NCBI GenBank assembly: GCA_013398015.1
Contig: VZRR01011363.1
Coordinates: forward strand, 310,001 to 374,000
Direction: 5' to 3'
Source: Oreocharis arfaki
Taxonomy: Eukaryota > Chordata > Aves > Passeriformes > Paramythiidae
Length of the DNA stretch: 64,000 bases
A program made the position numbers and the translations under genes. The notes under the pieces were generated by a model that was given only the letters and a program-made list of their open reading frames with translations, was not told where the DNA came from and did no database searches. Positions 36,523 through 51,500 of this stretch are shown one piece after another (position 1 is the stretch's first letter; every line of letters starts with the position of its first letter).

Positions 36523-39500
36523 CTGCAGAAAACAACATTTAAAATAAGAGATATAATTTTGAGACACGGGTCAAAGAATGTGCAACACAGGAAGATGCTG
36601 TGTTACTACTTGCAGTTGGGATCGATATTTTAACGTTTGACTGAGACTGTATATTGGAAACTAGTGGTTCTACCAAATGTAATTTGATTAATGCTGGGTT
36701 TCATTCCCTATACCTCCTATTTTCGGTAAAGCTTATATTATGTATATGTAAACCATAAATACAAAGCTATTACAATGACAAGAAAATTGGAAGCTTAAAT
36801 CTTTTCCTCTTTTATAAAAATACACATCTTCTGTTCCTACACTGCTTGCAGCTGGTTCTGTTTACCATAGGGAAATGTTTCAGAGAGCATGCAATTTAAT
36901 TTATTAGACCTGGAGTTTAATATTATTCAAACTCTTATTTAATATAAGTTACATTCCGCCAACTTCATAAATTACTGAGGTATAAAGCCAGCTAAAAATG
37001 AGACATCTGTTAAAAGTTCTACAACCATATTCTTCTATTCACATCTATGTACAATACAAAATAAATGCCATCTGGGGTAAGGGAAAGACAGGGAGAGGGA
37101 GAGCTTTGATAGACAAAGGAAAAAGAAAAAGGTAGGGGGGAAAGTCATCCTGTTTTCATCCATCTCACCTGCATAATTCGCTGTGATAAATCAGTTGAAG
37201 CTGAGAGGTCAAAAGTAGAGTTTGTGATAAAACTAGGAGCAGAATCATTGGATTTGGCTTCTCAGTTGCAGAAGGTAGAGAAACAATAAATACAGAAAGA
37301 TACAGCAGGTAAAAGGTAATAGTTAAATATAGTAAAAATGTGTTTCTGAATAAAGGCAAAAAAAAAAAGAAATGTTTTCACAGCAAAACATTTGATGAAA
37401 AAATCCTCAAAATGTAAACAATTTCATGGGAAAGGCTTGATTTTTCTCTCATCAAGATAAATTCTTATGGTAAAAAAAAAAGCAACGAATGTGTGTGTTG
37501 TGGAAAAAAAAATTGGTCATGTTTTTGGCTGTTATGTACTTGGCTGTTCATGTTTTACTAAAAAAGCCTATTTTTTAAGACCACAACAACATTAATGAAT
37601 TTTTTTACCTTTATCACAACTGTCCCCCGTGTATCCGCTGCTGCATTCGCAATATGCTTTCCCAAGTCCTGAAAGCCTACATTTGCCATGTTTACACCTG
37701 ACGGATTGGCAGGGGTTAAACAGCATTTCCTCTTCATCACAGAGGACTCCCCCATGTCCCTGCAGGCATTTACAACTGTATGAAAATGCATTGATCGGCA
37801 AGCAGGTACCATGCACACATCTACAGGGGAAACAAGCCCAAGAGAATAAAAATAAATTATTCATCAAAGTTCAGGCTAAGCAACATTAACTACAAATACT
37901 TTGGACTGTACTCAGAAGAAATTGCTTTTGTTTCTAATGGACTTTTTCAGTGAGATGCAGTGAAGTGGTTTATAATTGATATGCAGGTTTACACAAAACA
38001 AGCTGCAGTACGGAACTCTCTCTCGCCAGAAAATAGCCACTGTAGATGTGTTATGGAAAAATTTTACAAGCCACAGTTATTGAAAACAACATTTCCTGTC
38101 TGCCTAAATTTTCAGCATGCTTTTGAGAAGAACACAGCAAAATAAAGCCAAAGAGAAAAGAATCTCACCTGAAATTCTGGTTCATGTTTCATTTGAAAGA
38201 AACTCCATATTGTCACCCATGAAATATGGGGCTCCCAGCACAAAGACAGGTCAGGCCCTTCCTAACACAGACTATTCTGACTCAAGCAGTGGTCGTTTCA
38301 AGCTGAACATGTGCTTTCCCTTCAAATACATCAGTCTGCATTGCCAACTGCCAGTAGCGGTGTCTTGTATGAGGCAGGTCTGTACTTCACTGCAAGGCAA
38401 CAGCACTCACCCAGAATTCATACCAAACCTCACACTAGAGGAGACTGTGCATTACCAAGTCTCACCCAAAGTGATTAAAGTAGCTAATCTCCCAGATGAG
38501 CTTTGATAAACATTTGTGGCAGGCTCAAATCTTGTTGTTAGACAAAAAAGATCGTGAGTTAAGCTGCATCTGTTAAGTTCTGATGTACAGTGGTACGGGA
38601 ACACACAGCTGGTCTTACTTCTCTTTGAGACAGATGTAGTGTTTCCCAAGAGGATGCTTAATTACCTGTTCATAGGTGTAATCCTAGGGGATTTCATATT
38701 CTGAAAACATCACCAATGACTTGGAATAAAATTACTTCCCTTTCCTCATTTGTTAGCACACGGTCAATGACTTCCTTCCAAAAATAATGTTATTCTCTTT
38801 AACTGTTGTTTCCATAGAAAAATTTTCTATCTACATACAGTTTCCTAGGGACATCACAGTGAAAATGCCTCTGTGGGGACGAATGCAATCCTGACATACA
38901 AGTCACTCTTCCTGATATTTCTCCTCTCTAATGTTTTTCCTCTCTATAGTGTAAGATTCTTGAGCTCACAACCTTCTTAGTAAATTAGGGCAGCCACCTA
39001 AATAAATGAAAAACTTCAGATAAAAAAATAAATATAAAAATCTTGTTTGATTTAAAATAAAATCATTTGTTTCAATTTGAAGATAGCAAAAATTCATCTA
39101 AAATTGCATGTTGTCGTAAAAGAAGAATTCTGTTAGGAACAACATCTCATTTTGAAATTTTGAAGGTAACATAACCAGTTCGGGATTAAAACCTGCAAAT
39201 ATAAAACTAATAGGTTAAGCACCTTTAACTTCTCTATTAGTCTGTATTTTGAAGCAACTATGTTCTGTACAAAAATTGAAAATCGTTCCTGTGGTTGAAG
39301 TCTGATATTCCAAGGCTGTTATTAGGCAATTCAAAATTGAAGGCTTAGACAGTATCACAGGGCAGATAGCTTTTGTTTAGTTTTCATTATGTTCAGCATT
39401 TGATCTTTTCACCATTTATAAAACATCCACTTTTAGGACATCTGATCTACAAAGTTACTCAGGTGGCACTGACATCCTGTCATACTCTACACAGGCTTTA

Positions 39501-42500
39501 CATATCAAAGCAATCTCTGTCAAGGTCTTTGGTAACGTTTTGCTTTGACTTAGAAGATGATTAAATTCTAGCTAATGCCAACTCTCATACTTTTGTTTCC
39601 ACCTGCTCTTTGAAGCTCTAAATTTCATCTTCAGACTGTACTGAAAGGAACATCAAGCTAAGTGCAAACTCTTGGGCACAGTTTCATCTCATCTAATTTT
39701 AGGTACCTGTGTCAGGCACTCAAGTTGGATGTATAATTGCCATAAGCTCCAGACACAGTCATGGAGAGAAATGAGCTTATCCAGAGAGTGATTAGACAAC
39801 CTGAAGTCTAATTTATTCTTTTGAAATGTGCTTATTCCTTTAATGACTAGAGAACAAACTTTGGTCACTATATTTTGAATTCAAACACCTAGCTGTAGGT
39901 GAAATAAATCTATCTTAAGCCTTTTCATGATGTGCAGGGATCTCTAAAAGATCACCTACATTTTCGAAACAGATCACAGAGACAATTCTGTTGCTCAAAA
40001 AAAGCAGAATGTCAGACTGCATTAGATGGATAAAACACATCTATTCAATAGACAATTTAAAGATGAATCAAGAAATAATGAAGTTAAATCCCCAGGAACT
40101 AAAGAACAACAAAGCCCTCCTCCACTCAAAATAATTTTGGTTTGGCTCTCTGTCTTAAAAGCTCACAGCACTATATACAGCTGAAACAAACCCAATACTT
40201 TCAAAAGCAAACAAAACATTAATGCTATGCTCACTTGCTTTTATCTTTGATACTGCCTACTGATAACTTTGTAATTTGCTGCAAAAAAGCATTCATTTTG
40301 GGTGCTAATGTGCACAGTTGTAAGAACTTATGAAGAATCTAATATTTCAAGGACAGTTTGAAGAAATTGTTTGACTTCTCTAATGGTAGAACTTGTGGTT
40401 ACAGTTTGATGTCATTTTTTAATCCTAAAGTATAGAAGAATAAAGTCACATTTGTATTTTTTAACCTGCTGTGATTACCTTTCTTTAAAGTTAAAAAGAG
40501 AAAGAGGACAGGGTAAGAAAAAGGCCAACAAACAATGAAATGCTATGATGACATCCTTCAAAACCTGACTGCTCTAGCTCTGGGGAGAGTTCTAAACTTA
40601 TTGGTACTGGAAGAGTCGATAATATAAAGAAAACTGCATTGTAAAGCATGCTAACTGCTGTGTAAAGATTTACAGGGTCAGACTCTCCACACACAATGTG
40701 AAAAGATGATTTAAACATCATTTTATATGTGAGTTGAAAACCATCTTATTAGAATCTCTTAGCAAACTTAGGCCACTGGTCCTTAAAAGTCAAAAATTAC
40801 ATTGGTAAATGCTGCACCAAAAAAGCAGCAGGCAAAAGATCCAAGCAGGCTTACTTTACCAAAAAAAGAGATATTTGCCAAGCTGTAATGAGGACAGTGG
40901 TAACGACAAACAGACTGATATCTTGTTGCCCAAGATCAATAAATACAGAAGAACTTTGAAGTTTCTGATCTTCTTGTGCTGGGAGTCCATGAACCCACAT
41001 TGAATCTGTTTCTAAAGTAAATTTAAAAGATGAATATGCACAGATATCAATACTGTCATATACACAATTATACCTTTTTCTCTCTCCACACATTTATATA
41101 CATGAACCTCTCTATAGACATGTATAAAATGTCTAAACTAAAATTTTCTGCTCAAATCAGTAAATAGAATTAACACACTCAGACTTAAACAGAAGTTCAC
41201 CATAAAGATCGAAATCTATGTTCCTGCTAAAACCTGGGGTACTTTGAAAATATAAAATATTAGATTTATCTATCGTATAATTTTTAAAAACACTGTAGAG
41301 AATATCAATATTAATATTAGTAATTGTATTACCTTCCTCTCTACAACTGAAAATAAGCAAATAGGTTTTTTTTTCTATTTGCAACTTCTTCAAAATATTT
41401 TTGTGCCAAGGGTCACACCCACAGTTGCATCAGTGCATCTCATTACAAAAAAAGCCCATTCAGAAGTATATAAGAGAACCTCCCAGGCTTTAGGCAGAAC
41501 TTCAGTGAGATGTGTGAATCTGTTCCCCTAAACTGGGGACTTTTCCTCATTAAGATTATGCAAAGAATATATACTATAACCTGGATGCTGTTTTCACTTT
41601 TACATGCCCAGGTTATGTTGCTTCTTGCAAGTGTGAACTTTTATGAAAAAAATACACATAACAGGAGACTTATATCCATATTATACTACTGTTCTTTCTT
41701 GAGGAAGGACATACTTATTTCCAAGACATGGGTCGTTAGTTTGTTGATCACAGAGTGGTCCGGTCCATCCTCCTTCGCATTCACAGGAAAATCCTGACTG
41801 GCTGGTAGCATGGCATGTTCCATGCACACAAACTTTCTTATGACAAGGCTCACAACCTGGCAGAATTCCCACTTGCAGTGGCACATTTCTGAAGTCCTGA
41901 AGTTCACTGTTGATATATAGATTACGGATGCAGCCATGGAAGCTAGTGCCGTTCTGCCCTGGGGACTGGCGTAAAGCTGCTATGTTATTTTTCACAGGCA
42001 TGCCTAGGAAATTAATAAAAGCAAAAAATCAGTGTAATAATCTCACAATTTTCTATACCATTTTCTTTATTTTTAAAACACTTTCAAAGGACTGCTGCTT
42101 CTTAATTAATTATTCTTAGCTATTTAGACTAGAACCATGAACAATAATCTAGTTTTCCAAAATCGTCCTGGTTGTCAAGCGTGTGTGTAAGCCAGCTCCA
42201 AACCGCTAAGTCTCTAAATCACGCTTAAGAGATATATATAAGACTTCATTATGCAGGAAGCTTAGAACTGTGAAGAGGTCAGCTTTGCCTGGGTTTGGCC
42301 TAGGGCATTTAAGTCCAGGATAGCACATCGTTTCTGAATCCCAGAAAAACAGAAGTTTTTGAAATTTAGCAGCTGATATGTCATTTTTTGTAAGCTAAGA
42401 TACTCAAATCCAGAAGAATTTAGTAGGACGAGCTTATCAAAATGGAGCTGGCATACAAATTCAAATGTGAAGTTTTGCTATGGAAAATTTCTTGTAAAGG

Positions 42501-45500
42501 ACAGGTTGAGGTTGCAAAACTAAAAATACTTTTGTTTAGCATGTCTCAAAAACAGATTAATAAAATAAAACTGAAAGCCATTCATAGTTTGCCATTACAG
42601 TCTAAAACAGTCAATAATAAGAATAATTCAACATCAAACTACTTATGTGTATAAACTTTTAGATAATGCAAATGTCCATGATGTTGACCATTTTCAGAGT
42701 AATTCCTCTGTTACAGTCTATAATTGTTACAGGTGTAATTAGAGCAGTAGGTGTATGTGATATATTTATCCTGTTATGATCATTCAAGAAAAATTCAGAA
42801 GGAACATTACTATGAAACTTTTTCTTGTAAATACGAAGTTTCTTCTACTCCTATTGCCTGCTTTTTTCTTTTAACTTATTGCCAACATATTAGCCTATAG
42901 TAGATAGTCCTTAAGATACTACTTTCTAATAATGAATACACAAGTGCCTAAATGAATCCCAAGACTCACAAGTAAAGAAAATCAAATTGCACTGAGCATT
43001 AAAAATTATCTGTTTACCTGAAAATAAATATACTTATTAGCTGCATAGGTTTATTCCTAGACAAAATCAACAATTTTCATTCTGGTACTTAGATAATGAC
43101 AAGAAAGCAGCGATGTTCTGCATAGCTGCTCCTTAACCATGTAAACTGATACTTCTAGTAATTTTCTATATTACTCTGAACAGTTAAGAGTCATGCAGAA
43201 ATGCTGTGCAACCCAATAAAGTGGACCTGCCTTTCATTTAGAGGTTATTGTAATTGCATTTGTGCAAGGCTTCAGTGATTATAGAAATGAACAATATTGT
43301 ATCCATACTATTGAAGAGCCTAATCCTCTTTGATCTTATCAGTCAAGTAAGTGTATTGGGTTTGTGTGGCCAGGCTTTGGGTAGTGGTGGGGCTACAGAG
43401 GTGGCTTCTCTGAGAGGTTGCCAGAAGTGTCCCCCATGTCTGAGAGAGCCAAGGCCAGCTGGCTCCAGGATGAACCCGTCAAGTCTGCCAAGGCCAAGCC
43501 AGTCAGTGATGGTAGCAACAGCTATGTGATAAGATATCTAAAGAGGAAAAAACCTCGAAAGAGTAATTGCACAGATGTGACCAGAGAGGAGTGAGAATGT
43601 GTCAGAGGAACAGCCCTGCAGACACTGAGGTCAGAGAAGCATGAGGGGGAGGAGGTGCTCCAGGCACTGGAGCTGAGATTCCCTTGCAGCTTGTGATGCA
43701 GCCCATGGGGTAGCAGCTGTGACCCTGCAGCCCATGGATATTCACAGGGGAGCAGAGATCCACCTGCAGCCCATGGAGGAGCCTCATGCTGGAGCAGGCT
43801 CCTGGCAGGACCTGTGGAACTGTGGAGAGAGGAGCCCACACTGGAGCAGGTTTTCTTGGGATTTGTGACCCTGTGGGGGACCCATGCTGGAGCAGTTTGT
43901 GTAGAACTGTCTCCCATGGGAGGGACCCCACACTGGGAGAGAAGGACTCCTTTCCTTTAGGAGGAAGCAATGGCAGAAACAACTTGATGAATTGACCATA
44001 ACCCATATTCCTCATCTACCTGCATTGCTTGCAGGAAGGAGATAGAGAATTGGGGGGAAAAAAGTTGAGCCTGGGAAGGAGGAAAGGGTGGGGGGAAGTT
44101 ATCTTTAGGAAATATCTTTAGGTAGGTATATTAGGAAGGTATCTTTAGGTGATAGAGTGGCTTTGGTACCCAGCCAAGGTCAAACTGTAAAAAAGGCTTT
44201 GAACTGTTGTATTAAAGGATTTACACTGCAAACAGTCATGAGTTTCCATTTCCTCACATCTACTTGCTATATTCTCAAACCAGGGACAAGGCAGTGTCAT
44301 CAAGGTCCCTTTACCCTTGAAAGTCACACTCAGCTAATGTTCATGGAAAAGGCTTGAAGTATTTCAGCAGAATAGATGCACTGAACTTACTCTTTGTAAA
44401 AATAAAAGGTGTATAAAACTAAGCACGCCAATGCAATGCTAAACTAGATGTTATACTTCAAAGTCTCAGGAAACTTAGATGCGTTTTCTGGGAACCATAT
44501 AAGCATATATGGATGATACCAGATAATAGGCGGTATATCACACATGATTCAGAAAAACCTTTGTCCATATTCTCTAATAAGGAAGACGTTTGGAAACATA
44601 ATGCAAACATATGCACAAGCTTTCAGCCCAAACACTTTCGCTTCTTCTAGAAAGCTACCAAATGTCAGAAGGCCAAAGTGTGTGAAACCTGCTTATATTC
44701 TTTAGCAATATTTCTTAGATAATTTTTATATAAAGATTCTTTACCAGTTAGGAAAGAACTGCAATAGAAACAATACAGACAAATATTTCAGATCTATTTT
44801 TGGCAAGGTAAGAGAGTAGTTCCCACCCGTTTTTAAGCTTTTGGACACTGAACTGGACTACAGGTAAATTACTGTTCAAGGAGGCAAATGGTAAGAACCT
44901 CTCTTAAATAACAGTCACACAGTAAAACTGTCAAAACAAGTATCTTATTCTAGAAGCTGCCAGAACAGAGCAGGCACAAATGAGAAGCACCTGATACTCT
45001 ACCTGTCTCAGAAATAGGGACATCCATGAAAGAAGGTGCCACTCTCAACTAGTAAAATACGCTCTAATTTCTGAGAGAAGAATGTGAAGTATCAGTGATG
45101 TCCATGACTCCTTTGAAGAATTTTTGAGAAAAAACAGATTGTCCCTCAAGAACTCTTAAAAAAGCCATGCACTTTCAATAAGATTTACTGAAATTTGTTA
45201 TAGAAAGACTGAAAAATATCAAGCACGTGTATTTCTGACCACACAAAAGTGTCATATACTTGGAAAAGGTAAAAAAATCCCAAAAGGTATAAATTGATTA
45301 GTTCACTTTTGGTAAAAATAATGTTAAATTACCCCTTTCAAACCAAGCTAAATATTGTGACCCAAGAGTAACTTTAAAAAAAATAGAAGTAGGGGGAAGG
45401 CAGGAAGAGATGGAATGAGAGGGAATGAGAGCACACACTGTACAAGAGTTTGCTGTCAAGTCTGAATTTCATCCTGCCAACTGAGGTGATGCTTATCAGA

Positions 45501-48500
45501 AATGCCATTTTAGCAGGAAAGTGGTAAGAGTAAGTTACATGATGATATAGGTGCCAAACTAAGACTTTGGCAAAGATAAAAATACTGCATAAAATCCTAG
45601 TGAGAATTTAAGTTCTTAACTGATGGAAATGTGTGATCAAATTCTCTACAAAATCTAGATCTAGCTGGATAAGAAAAAAATTACTGAATCGCAAAAAGAT
45701 GGGTAGTGTAAAGATACAAGAGTGAAAATTAACCATCTTGAGAATTTTAAAAATCATAAATACATAAATTAGATAAAGGAGAGGAAAACGTAAGAGCTGA
45801 ACATCAACCTACTGGGGATTTTTTTCTTTATTCCGTTACAATGTGGTTCTACAATTGGTTTTCATGTTTTTTCGAATCAACATTTTCTATGACAGCAGAA
45901 ATAATTGTTTGGCGCCTGAATGTGAAGAATTATAATAGAATGAATGTGGCACCTCCCTAAAGAACATGCACTAGAACATGGAAAAGACTGTTGCTCTTAG
46001 GTATCAAATCACAAAATGTAAATTTTATTTTCAAAAGTTATTCTTCTGATACTTGAAGATGATGATGCAGATTAGTATGACTCTCCTAATGGAGGCACAG
46101 ATCTGCAGGGTGAAGAAGCAAGGAAGAGAACCATATGTCACAAATCAACATCACCGTGTCAAGAATGCGCCCAGAATAAATGTTTACAGTTGGCAGTCTG
46201 GCTTCATTTCATCAAGAGGTGCTTATAACAGACAGCAGGATTATTGTTCTGCACTAAGCTCAGCTTTCAAGCAGTACAACTGGCCTCAGCAGTCATTAAA
46301 CAAACTAATGTTTACAATACATGTAAGCAAGCACACAGTGTCTTATCACAGTCTAGGACCCCTTCTTCCAAATGTGGCATAGGACACTATGTAAACAACA
46401 GAAGTGATACACAGGAAGAAATGCAATGTGCTTCTACAGGGCAATCCTCGTTTGAAGGCATCAGTACCTCACACAAATGCACTACTGGCAGCATAATTTT
46501 TTGCAAGTAGGCAAGATGCTTAAGTCTCAAAAGTTATTCTCAGACAAAAAAGAATTAGGCAAAATGAAAAAGAAAGTAAGTGTTCTTTTTACAGAAAGAT
46601 CAGGAGACTCCTTACATGCCTCTCGTAAGAGTATAAGGTTAAACTAAGTAGAACATGAAAAACTGTAGAATTTAAGCAGTATCTAAAAACCATGCTGAAT
46701 CTCTAATGATTAAGAACTTAGACTTACTACCAAGTAAGGAGGCACAAAGTGTTGACTGAATTTTCTGACTTTTACCTAGATTGCGCAAGCCCATCAGAAA
46801 TCCAACAGGAACTGATAGTTAAAACAATGTGTTTGAACTCATAGTTCTACAGAGTAAATTGCATCAAGTGATCAGAATTTTTCAAATACTTTAGCTGCAC
46901 AAGTTAAATGAACAATTAAAAAAAAATTGTATTTTTTCTCAAAACAAACAAAACCCAAGCTCTGACACATACAGTGAGGCAGCTGTCCAGTTGGTTCTCT
47001 TCTTACCAAGTGTCCTAACTCCTATCAGCCCTAAGCAATAAGATCTCCAGATGCAAATTATACTTTGTGACTTTATACACTGCTATCATTTCCTGCAGAT
47101 ACCAGCACAGGGAAATAGAAATGTAAACTGAGCGGAACAGAATGCTACCATTCTACACTTTCTAAATATGCATTACTAAATCTTCATGTAGCTAAACAAC
47201 GTTAAGCACACTTCTTCAGTATAACAAAAGGCTAAATAACAGTAAAAAAATTACAAAAATTTACAGTAATAAAAAATAAACATAATTATAAAAAAGCAAC
47301 AGGTGCAGTTTGAGGACATAATATTTCTTAAAATTGAAACTATTGACATTAACTGCCGAAGTTTCATCTAAAGGTGTTATATCAATGAATGAGTCTCTTA
47401 CCATATGTTTCTTAAATTATGTTACCAGAGTAAATAATCTATAATACCTCTAGTAAAAAGCAGTAAGATCCTCTTACCTCCTACATACAGCGGAGAATCA
47501 AAATTCAGAGTGGATTGCTTGGACAAATTGGTAATTATCTTGGGACTTCCTCCATCAATAGATAAAGATAGAATCTGATCCATAGCTAGCAGCTCCACAA
47601 TGTGGAAATTGCCATCATTAATTGTTTCCACACTGCAAAATAAACATTAATATTAAACAGTTCATGGTCTGGTTAGAACAGTTTTTTACCTTCTTCCCCT
47701 TTAAGAGTCAACACAGTTTCGGAACAGAACTTCTCTAGGGGTGTATTCTCCCAAACATTACATTTTAAGCAAAGACATGCACATATGCTTAAAAGCCAAT
47801 ACAATATAACATCCCTTCTTCTGCACTAATGATGACAGGGCTGGAATACCTTTTCTATGAAGACAGGCTGAGGCAGCTGGGATTGTTGAGAAGAGAAGAG
47901 AAGACTCTGGGGAGACCTTAGAGCAGCTTTTCAGTATTGAAAGGGGCTTTATAAGAAAGATGGGGAGAGACTTTTTACCAGGGCCTGTGGCATCAGGACA
48001 CAGGCTGTTTTAAACTGAGAGAGGGTAGATATAGATCAGATAGAATCTATTAAGTAAAAGAAGTGACATAAAGGAAAAGCTTTTTAATATGAGGGTGGGT
48101 TAATATGAAACACTGGGACAGGTCGCCAGAGAATTTGTGGACCTGTCATTGGAAATGCTCAGGATCAGATTGGATGGGGCTTTGTACAACTTAATCTAGT
48201 GGAAGTTTTCCCTGCTCATAACAAAGAAGGTGGAACTAGGTGACTGTTAAAGGTCCGTTCAAACTTAACCATTACTGATTCAAATGCTACTTTGTAGCAT
48301 TTGTGCAAGGCTGTGTGTATCCTGTGTTTTGCAGAGTATCGGGTTTACATATCTTGCTTGCAAGTATGAAGGCCTGAGTCAACTCCAGAGATATATATAT
48401 CTACTATTTCATGGAATATTGAAAGGCATGTAACTTTAGCCCTGCCAGACAAAATCACATCATTGGTCCAGACGGATCCACTAACACTTGCAATAAAATT

Positions 48501-51500
48501 GTGTTTTTTATTGGGCATGGTTATTTAAGTGTGTTCGGCTTCTGGCTAGTACAGTGAATATGAATATTGTATTCTTTTTCTCATCTATATATACCATTTC
48601 CTTCTGCTTACTAACAAGATATTAACTTGCTAGTAGGAGAATGCCTGAAGGCTGTCAAGGTGATAATGCTTGCTTCAAGCATGGTGCTTACCCTGCATAA
48701 GAACAAGCCTACTCATGTTACTAGGCACAAGAAATGGCTGCCGGTGCTTATCAGCCTCAATATCTACACAGCAAGTGCTTAAGTGCAGGAACTACTCTGC
48801 GCTTGAACGCTGTTTAAGTACATCAGAGAAAGAAGAATATCATTACTCAATTCTGGGACTGAATGTATCATTGTACTTGCATAACTTGTAGCCCATTTTC
48901 CACTGGAGAAATAGAGCTGAATATATGCATGGAAGGTGTGAGCTGTAGTCCAGAGACCAGACATTAAAAGCATTCCCATTAAAGCCTTTTTTTTTGTTTC
49001 AGGGCACCATCAAATAAGTGAGCTTAAGCCTTTGAAAAAAGTTATTTAAATGAACCAATTGTATGATAGCCTGAAAGGGACTGAACAACCACACAGTCAA
49101 TTAGCTCTTCTCATTGAGAAAGCAGGATAGCTGAAAGGGATTAGGTTCCTAAATCTCAAGGCAAAAATCAAGTAAATTACCTTAAAACAGTGATGTTTTA
49201 ATTAACCTAACTGTTTTTGTCCTGAAACAGATCAGCAGCACACATGGTCGTTCACAGCTGTGAGACATTAAATAGCTTCTTAGCCATTTATTACCAACTC
49301 TGTGAACAGCCTCTGCTCACTGCGGATCAAAGATCTGCATGGTAGCATGTGTGCTTTACATAAACCCAGCTCTATGTGAGAGTGCAAACACATGACAGAG
49401 CAGACACTGGCACAATAAACACTTTATGAGAGGTGGCAGGAGAGGGACTGCCGGTTTCCATGGGGGGAAAGGAAATGGTCAGGGCTCATCATTCCTAAAG
49501 AGCAAGACTTATTCAAGGTATCAAGAGGTTTGTTTGCTCTGATCAAGCAATATAAAAGATGCCATGATTAAGTTACTTTACACATTTCAATGAATCCAGG
49601 CAAAAAAAAACCTGTGCTAAAAAATCAAAGTGCATATGACTTCTTGACTTCAGGAAGCAAGAAACCCTAATATAATGTTCTTGTTTCAAGGAAACTTATT
49701 TTAAAACTTCTTAACCTTTCACACAATAGTATTTAAAAGAATAAGAGCAACACAGAAAATGCATTTTTAACGCAAGAGGTCATACCAGGGATATACAAAC
49801 CGTAATGTGTAAAGGGAACATGTCTCTGATAAGAGTGATTATTAAAAGCCTCTGGTTTAAACTGTTTTACTGGTAAAAATTTACTGCACAACGAGGAGCC
49901 CTCCTAGGTAAGGGTGGTTTAAATTGAAGGGGAAATAAACTAAAGGCATATCTGCAATATTTCCTGCCAATGCACTTACATTACTTCTAGCCCATTTCCC
50001 ATTGGAGAGTTAAGAGCTGAATGCATAGATCGTAACGAAAAGCCGTAAGAAGAACTGATTTAAGGCTTCTGGTACTCTGTAGAAGAATAACGATCTGGGA
50101 AGAAATACTCCCATATTTCCAATAAATATATGATGAAAACTAGTTTACAGAATGAAAAGATTTTTTTTTCTTTTGTGTAAAAAAACCCGTAGCATTAAAA
50201 ATGGATGCCCAGACAGAACAAAACACAAGTGGATCAAATTTTTCCAAATAACCATCTCCAATGAATGAATGTTATTTATTGGTCTTGGCAGTGCCATCAT
50301 CTCATCTTGTTTTTCAGATTGACTGATGAGTGCTTTTGGGATGATGGCTCCTGCAGTCAGTTCCCATGAATTGGGACAGAGGAGGGAAACAAAAGGGAGA
50401 GACTGAAGGAAGGGCTGGAAACATTCCAGAAGACAGCTTTAATAGGTAACAAAGGTACAGAAAGACAATATGCAACGAATGGATAAAAAGAAGGTAAGGA
50501 CCTTGAAGAGGGCAGAAAATACCACAAAGCTTCTAGGAGGGTAAAATGGTAAGAACTGGAAATGATGCAGAGATTAGAGTACAATGCGTAAAAGATTCTG
50601 TGCTACAATATACTCATTTCTAGAACCTGAAATAAAAATTGAACAGTATGCACTTTGTAGAGCTATCACTAGATACATGTATACACCTATATACAAATGT
50701 GGAAATGTATATATGGCTTCCAAAATAGAAGCATGATATCATGGAGTCTTTTAGGTTGGAAAAGACCTCTAAGATCATCAAGTCCAACAACAAAACCAGC
50801 ACTGCCAAGTCCACCAAACAGTGCCCCTAAGTGCCAGATCTACACTTTTAAATACTTCCATGAAAGGTGAGTACACCACTTCTCTGGGCAGCCTGTTCCA
50901 ATGCTCGACAGCCCTTTACATGATGAAATTTCTCCTAATATCCAATCTAAGCCTCTCCTGGTGCAACTCGAGGCCTTTTCCTCTTGTCCTATTGCTTGTT
51001 ACTTGTGAGAAGAGCCTGACTCTTGCCTGGATACAATCTCCTGTCAGACAGTTGTAGAAAGAGATAAGGTACACCCTCAGCCTTTCCTCAACAGCAGAAG
51101 ACTTCACTACAGTTGGACTATTACATGAAAGTTTTCAAGTATCTCAGAAACTCACCATCATGCTTATTTGAAATGAAATGGAGGTTAATAACAACAATAA
51201 TAGAAACAAAAATAGTAACAGTAAAAGTGTGTATCTGCTTCACTAAACAGTGTCACTCTATAACACGTCACTACATTTCCCATCCCTTTCTTCACTACAC
51301 TTGCATTCTTCATTTGTCGCATAACTCAAAAGAGAGAATCAGCTATGTAGGGGAGATGCTGCTTATTATTTTGTAACAGTAACCTAACTGGGACTGTTTG
51401 TTAATTGGTAACTTTGTTATTAAGTCCTTCCATGTTTATGTTTTTTTTTTCCTATGCAAGTACTGTTTTTCAATCCTTCTCTAGAAAACTATAATGGACA

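Larger units (their letters stand above)
42004..47477 (-). other. SLIT2 intron with a solo LTR
   Basis: About 5.5 kb. The only recognised insertion is the LTR at 43352-44186. The rest is AT-rich; two overlapping open frames near 46053-46510 look like chance. Confidence 0.75.

Noticed and set aside
38117..38506. 129-codon open frame on the plus strand in a SLIT2 intron
   Set aside because: Amino-acid content looks random, there is no family resemblance or splice context, and it is antisense inside an intron.
43522..44015. 131- and 137-codon minus-strand open frames
   Set aside because: They lie wholly inside the solo LTR and reflect its GC-rich repeated motifs.
46053..46510. Overlapping 109- and 88-codon plus-strand open frames
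   Set aside because: No recognisable domain; both lie antisense in a SLIT2 intron and look like chance.
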